From positions 1-9,183 of the forward strand of contig URVR01000063.1 of the NCBI GenBank assembly GCA_900551355.1: DNA of 9,183 bases, written 5' to 3'. Shown piece by piece: positions 6,203-9,183 of the stretch; position 1 is the stretch's first letter, and every line of letters starts with the position of its first letter. The stretch is from an uncultured Eubacteriales bacterium (GTDB taxonomy: Bacteria > Bacillota > Clostridia > Oscillospirales > Oscillospiraceae). Made by a program: the position numbers and the translations under genes. The notes beneath the pieces were generated by a model that had not been told where the DNA came from, made no database searches, and saw nothing but the letters and a program-made list of their open reading frames with translations.

Positions 6203-6228
6203 GCTTCATCATGTGTGCATGATGAAGC
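6203..6228 (-). promoter_or_regulatory. Perfect 11-bp inverted repeat just after mutS
   Basis: GCTTCATCATG and its exact complement CATGATGAAGC enclose a four-base CACA loop (mRNA sense). The hairpin starts one base after the mutS TGA stop. No T run follows on either strand, so it does not look like an intrinsic terminator. Likely roles are mRNA 3'-end protection or a processing site between mutS and mutL, or a small dispersed repeat. The TGAAG core recurs twice in the next 25 bases. Confidence 0.65.
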
Positions 6229-6229
6229 G

Positions 6230-8824
6230 TCAGCTCAGGCGCTTTTTCAGGTCGTACAGCAGGTTCAGCGCCTCCAGCGGGCTGAGGGAGTCCACCTGCG
6301 TCCGGCGCAGCAGCTCTGCCACCTCGCTCTCGGCCATGGCGGTCAGGGAGAGCTGGTCGTCCGGCGCGGCGACGGGGGCGGGACGGCCGGACTGGCTCTC
6401 CAGCTCCTCCAGAATGGCGCGGGCGCGCTTGAGGACGCTGTCGGGCAGCCCCGCCAGCTTGGCCACCTCAATGCCGTAGCTGCGGTCAGCGCCGCCGGGG
6501 ATGATCTTGCGCAGGAAGATGATGTCCTCGCCCCGGGCGCGGACCGCGATATTGTAGTTGCGGACGTTGGGCAGCGTCTGCTCCAGCGCCGTCAGCTCGT
6601 GGTAGTGGGTGGCGAACAGCGTCTTGGCCTTCAGCTTTTCGGCGCAGTGCTCCAGCACCGCACGGGCAATGGACATCCCATCGAAGGTAGAGGTGCCGCG
6701 GCCGATCTCGTCCAGGATCAGCAGGCTGTTCTTCGTGGCGGTGCGCAGAATGTCGGACACCTCCGTCATCTCCACCATAAAGGTGGACTGTCCGGCGGAC
6801 AGGTCATCGCTGGCGCCGATGCGGGTGAAGATGCGGTCCACCACGCCGATGTGGGCGTCGTGGGCGGGGACAAAGCTGCCCACCTGCGCCATCAGCACGA
6901 TCAGCGCCACCTGCCGCATATAGGTGGACTTACCGGCCATGTTGGGGCCGGTGATGATGCTGACCCGATCTTCCTTGGCACCCATCAGGGTGTCGTTGGG
7001 GACAAACAGGGCGTCGGAGCGCATCTTTTCCACCACCGGATGCCGTCCGGCCTGAATCTCGATGACACCGGACTCGTCCACACAGGGCCGGCAGTAGTTG
7101 TTCTTCACCGCCACGGCGGCAAAGGAGCACAGGGTGTCCAGCTGGGCAATAAGGGACGCGGCCAGCTGTACGCGGGTAACGGACTCCGCCAGCTTGGCAC
7201 GCAGGGCGGCGAACAGCTCGTATTCCAGCGCAGCGTCCCGGTCCTTGGCGGTGAGCACGTCGTGCTCCAGATCCTTCAGCTCCTGGGTGATGTAGCGCTC
7301 GCCGTTGACCAGCGTCTGCTTGCGGATATAGCGGTCAGGCACCTGATCCTTAAAGGAGTTGGATACCTCAATGTAGTAGCCGAATACCTTGTTGTAGCCG
7401 ATCTTCAGGGTGCGGATGCCGGTCTTTTCCTTCTCCTCCGCCTCCATCTGCGCCAGAAAGCTCTTGCCGCCGTGGAGGATGCTCCGCAGACGATCTACCT
7501 CCGGGTCGAAGCCGTCCCGGATCATCTCGCCCTCCCGGACGGAGAACGGCGGCTCGTCCACCAGCGTCTGGCCGATCAGGGCGGCCAGATCGTTGAGATC
7601 CTCCAGCTGCTGATCCAGCTGGTGCAGCGCACCGGAGGGGAAGGCGGCCAGCTGCGCCTTGACGGCGGGCAGCCGCTCCATGGAGGCGCGGAGGGACACC
7701 AGATCCCGCCCGCCGGCAGAGCCGTAGACCACCCGGCCGATGAGCCGTTCCATATCGGCGATGCCGCTGAGAGCCAGCGTCAGCTCCTCCCGGACCACGG
7801 TGTGCTCCGCCAGTGCCGCTACGGCGCTGAGCCGCCGGTCGATGGCGGCCACGTCCACCAGCGGCTGCTGGAGCCATGCCCGCAGGTTGCGGGCGCCCAT
7901 GGCGGTCTTGGTCTTGTCCAGCACCCACAGCAGGCTGCCGCGCTTTTCCTTGCCCCGCAGCGTCTCCGTCAGCTCCAGATTGCGGCGGGCGGTGAGATCC
8001 AGCTCCATGTACTGCCCGGTGCGGTACCATGTCAGCTGGTCGAGGTGACCCAGATCGGTCTTTTGCGTCTCATAGAGATACCCCAGCAGACCGCCCAGCG
8101 CCAGCAGCGGCGTCATGTTGTCCCGGGGCAGGCGCTCCAGCGCCTCCTGCCCGAACTGGGTGCGTACCTTTTTCTCCGCGTCTTCCGGGGTGAACCGGGC
8201 GGCGGACAGCTTCTCCATGTGGCAGGAAAAGCGCTCCTGCATCGTCCGGTGCAGCGTCTCATCAAAATAGGCGGCCTCGTTCATCACCGCCTCGGCGGGG
8301 GCGAACCGCCCCAGCTCGTTGAGCAGGGCGCGGACCCGGTCAGGGCCGGTGAACACCGTGGCCTGCGCCTTGCCGGTGGACACGTCGCAGGCGCACAGAC
8401 CCGCGCCGGTATCGTCCAGATACACGCCGCACAGATAGTTGCTGCGCTCGGCGCTGAGGCAGGACTCGTCGATGACCGTGCCGGGGGTGACAACGCGGAT
8501 GATGTCCCGCTTCACCAGCCCCTTGGCGGCGGCGGGATCCTCCGTCTGCTCGCAGATGGCCACCTTGTAGCCCTTGGCGATAAGACGGGCGATGTAGGCG
8601 TCGGAGGCGTGGTAGGGGATGCCGCACATGGGGATCTTGTCGTCAAAGGACTTGTTCTTGTCCTTGTCCCGGGTGGTCAGAGCCAGATCCAGCTCGCGGG
8701 ACGCCGTGCGGGCGTCGGGGCCGAACATCTCGTAGAAGTCACCCAGACGGAAAAACAGGATGGAGTCGGGATTCTGCTCCTTGATCTCCATATACTGGCG
8801 CATCATGGGGGTCAGCTCTGCCAT
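6230..8824 (-). CDS. mutS: DNA mismatch repair protein MutS
   Basis: MutS binds mismatches and small loops as a dimer and, with ATP, forms a sliding clamp that recruits MutL. The 864-residue length is typical of MutS1. The mismatch-binding domain shows RLGDFYEMF (26-34) with the Phe30-X-Glu32 wedge. Connector, lever and clamp domains follow; GYNKVFGYYIEVSN (476-489) is a conserved clamp-region block. The ATPase domain has Walker A GPNMAGKST (626-634), DDLSAGQSTFMVEM (673-686), Walker B LLILDEIGRGTST (701-713) and the His switch FATHYHEL (737-744). Near the C-terminus QLSLT (824-828) resembles the sliding-clamp binding motif, though its last residue is Thr instead of Phe or Leu. The start has AAGGAGG seven bases upstream. 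It lies 25 bases after miaB and 129 before mutL. Confidence 0.99.
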   Translation of the reverse strand: MAELTPMMRQYMEIKEQNPDSILFFRLGDFYEMFGPDARTASRELDLALTTRDKDKNKSFDDKIPMCGIPYHASDAYIARLIAKGYKVAICEQTEDPAAAKGLVKRDIIRVVTPGTVIDESCLSAERSNYLCGVYLDDTGAGLCACDVSTGKAQATVFTGPDRVRALLNELGRFAPAEAVMNEAAYFDETLHRTMQERFSCHMEKLSAARFTPEDAEKKVRTQFGQEALERLPRDNMTPLLALGGLLGYLYETQKTDLGHLDQLTWYRTGQYMELDLTARRNLELTETLRGKEKRGSLLWVLDKTKTAMGARNLRAWLQQPLVDVAAIDRRLSAVAALAEHTVVREELTLALSGIADMERLIGRVVYGSAGGRDLVSLRASMERLPAVKAQLAAFPSGALHQLDQQLEDLNDLAALIGQTLVDEPPFSVREGEMIRDGFDPEVDRLRSILHGGKSFLAQMEAEEKEKTGIRTLKIGYNKVFGYYIEVSNSFKDQVPDRYIRKQTLVNGERYITQELKDLEHDVLTAKDRDAALEYELFAALRAKLAESVTRVQLAASLIAQLDTLCSFAAVAVKNNYCRPCVDESGVIEIQAGRHPVVEKMRSDALFVPNDTLMGAKEDRVSIITGPNMAGKSTYMRQVALIVLMAQVGSFVPAHDAHIGVVDRIFTRIGASDDLSAGQSTFMVEMTEVSDILRTATKNSLLILDEIGRGTSTFDGMSIARAVLEHCAEKLKAKTLFATHYHELTALEQTLPNVRNYNIAVRARGEDIIFLRKIIPGGADRSYGIEVAKLAGLPDSVLKRARAILEELESQSGRPAPVAAPDDQLSLTAMAESEVAELLRRTQVDSLSPLEALNLLYDLKKRLS

Positions 8825-8849
8825 GGGGATGCCTCCTTCGTGGGAAAAT

Positions 8850-9151
8850 TTATACCAGCTCGCCGAACAGCGCCCACGTGTTGCTGTCGGTGATCTTTAC
8901 GTCGCGGTAGGTGCCGATCGAGGCTCGGTCGCCCACCAGATGCACCAGCCGTCCTCCGGCGGTGCGGGCCGTCAGCGGCCAGCGGCTGTCGTCACTCTCG
9001 CCGTCGATGAGACACCGCAGGGTGTCGCCCACATACCCGGAGTGGATCTCCTCGGAGATCTTGTTCTGGGCGTCGCAGAGATGGTCGAACCACTTCTGCT
9101 TTTCAGCGCGGGGTACGGGGTCGTCCATCTTGGCGGCGGGGGTGCCGGGAC
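8850..9151 (-). CDS. miaB: tRNA-2-methylthio-N6-dimethylallyladenosine synthase MiaB, C-terminal part (cut by adapter)
   Basis: MiaB is a radical SAM methylthiotransferase that converts i6A37 in tRNA, the product of MiaA, to ms2i6A37. Only about the last 100 codons are present; the N-terminal domain and the radical SAM CxxxCxxC cluster lie outside. The visible part begins PGTPAAKMDD, the end of the radical SAM core (family form SPRxGTPAA). After the helix KWFDHLCDAQNKISEEI comes a TRAM RNA-binding domain running to the stop, with GDTLRCLIDGES and the closing ITDSNTWALFGELV. The codon at the junction is xGT: adapter C at 9152 makes it Gly, whereas a genomic G on the plus strand would make it the expected Arg. 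This supports placing the junction between 9151 and 9152. It lies 25 bases upstream of mutS, a conserved Firmicute arrangement. MtaB and RimO are related, but the mutS-miaA context favours MiaB. Confidence 0.93.
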
Positions 9152-9183
9152 CTGTCTCTTATACACATCTGACGCTGCCGACG
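9152..9183 (-). other. Nextera Read 1 adapter, reverse complement (sequencing artefact)
   Basis: Bases 9152-9170 (CTGTCTCTTATACACATCT) are the complement of the Tn5 mosaic end and 9171-9183 (GACGCTGCCGACG) complement the Nextera Read 1 segment, lacking only its last base. This is the same adapter side as at the left end, in inverted orientation. Genomic sequence ends at 9151. The true miaB frame continues beyond the window. Confidence 0.99.

Noticed and set aside
6203..6228. Rho-independent terminator after mutS
   Set aside because: The stem is perfect but no T run follows in the mRNA direction, and mutL continues in the same direction 102 bases later.
5873..8893. Plus-strand open frame of 1006 codons opposite mutS and the start of mutL
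   Set aside because: It lies antisense to two genes with complete family motifs, has a His/Gln/Gly/Leu-rich low-complexity composition typical of antisense frames in G+C-rich DNA, and contains no recognisable domain.
49..9151. CRISPR array, tRNA or rRNA genes, phage or toxin-antitoxin genes
   Set aside because: No spaced direct repeats, no cloverleaf or rRNA-like segments, and no gap large enough for extra genes were seen; the insert is almost wholly occupied by nine recognisable coding regions.

Overview
The window is a piece of a bacterial chromosome lying between two sequencing-adapter ends. Bases 1-48 and 9152-9183 are Illumina Nextera (Tn5) adapter, so the genuine insert is 49-9151. Every real gene is on the minus strand. 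The high G+C content, strong AGGAGG-type ribosome binding sites before every complete gene, and the gene set (SepF, DivIVA, Hfq next to MiaA, MutS-MutL-MiaA order) point to a Gram-positive Firmicute of the class Clostridia. A high-G+C gut Oscillospiraceae-type organism is the likeliest source; this is inference from content, not a database match.

Read in the direction of transcription (right to left), the layout is: miaB (3' end only, cut by the adapter), mutS, mutL, miaA, hfq, a membrane-fusion (HlyD-like) protein, yggS, sepF, divIVA (5' end only, cut by the adapter). Gaps between genes are 25, 129, 26, 58, 39, 44, 18 and 29 bases. No intrinsic terminator (hairpin plus T run) and no convincing promoter was seen, so the whole stretch could be one long transcription unit whose start and end lie outside the window. 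No gene-free stretch exceeds 129 bases.

The genes form two functional blocks. The first combines tRNA A37 modification (MiaA adds the dimethylallyl group, MiaB the methylthio group), DNA mismatch repair (MutS recognises mismatches, MutL is the nicking endonuclease) and the RNA chaperone Hfq. The second is an envelope and division block: YggS (PLP homeostasis), SepF (FtsZ membrane anchor) and DivIVA (curvature and pole scaffold). A single-pass membrane-fusion-type protein of unknown partner sits at the junction.

I found no clear undescribed system. Points worth a second look are the structured mutS-mutL spacer, the orphan membrane-fusion protein at the junction, an A+T-rich island inside yggS, a glycine-expanded membrane-contact loop in DivIVA, a hairpin in front of hfq, and the adapter contamination itself, which creates false protein ends on both flanks.
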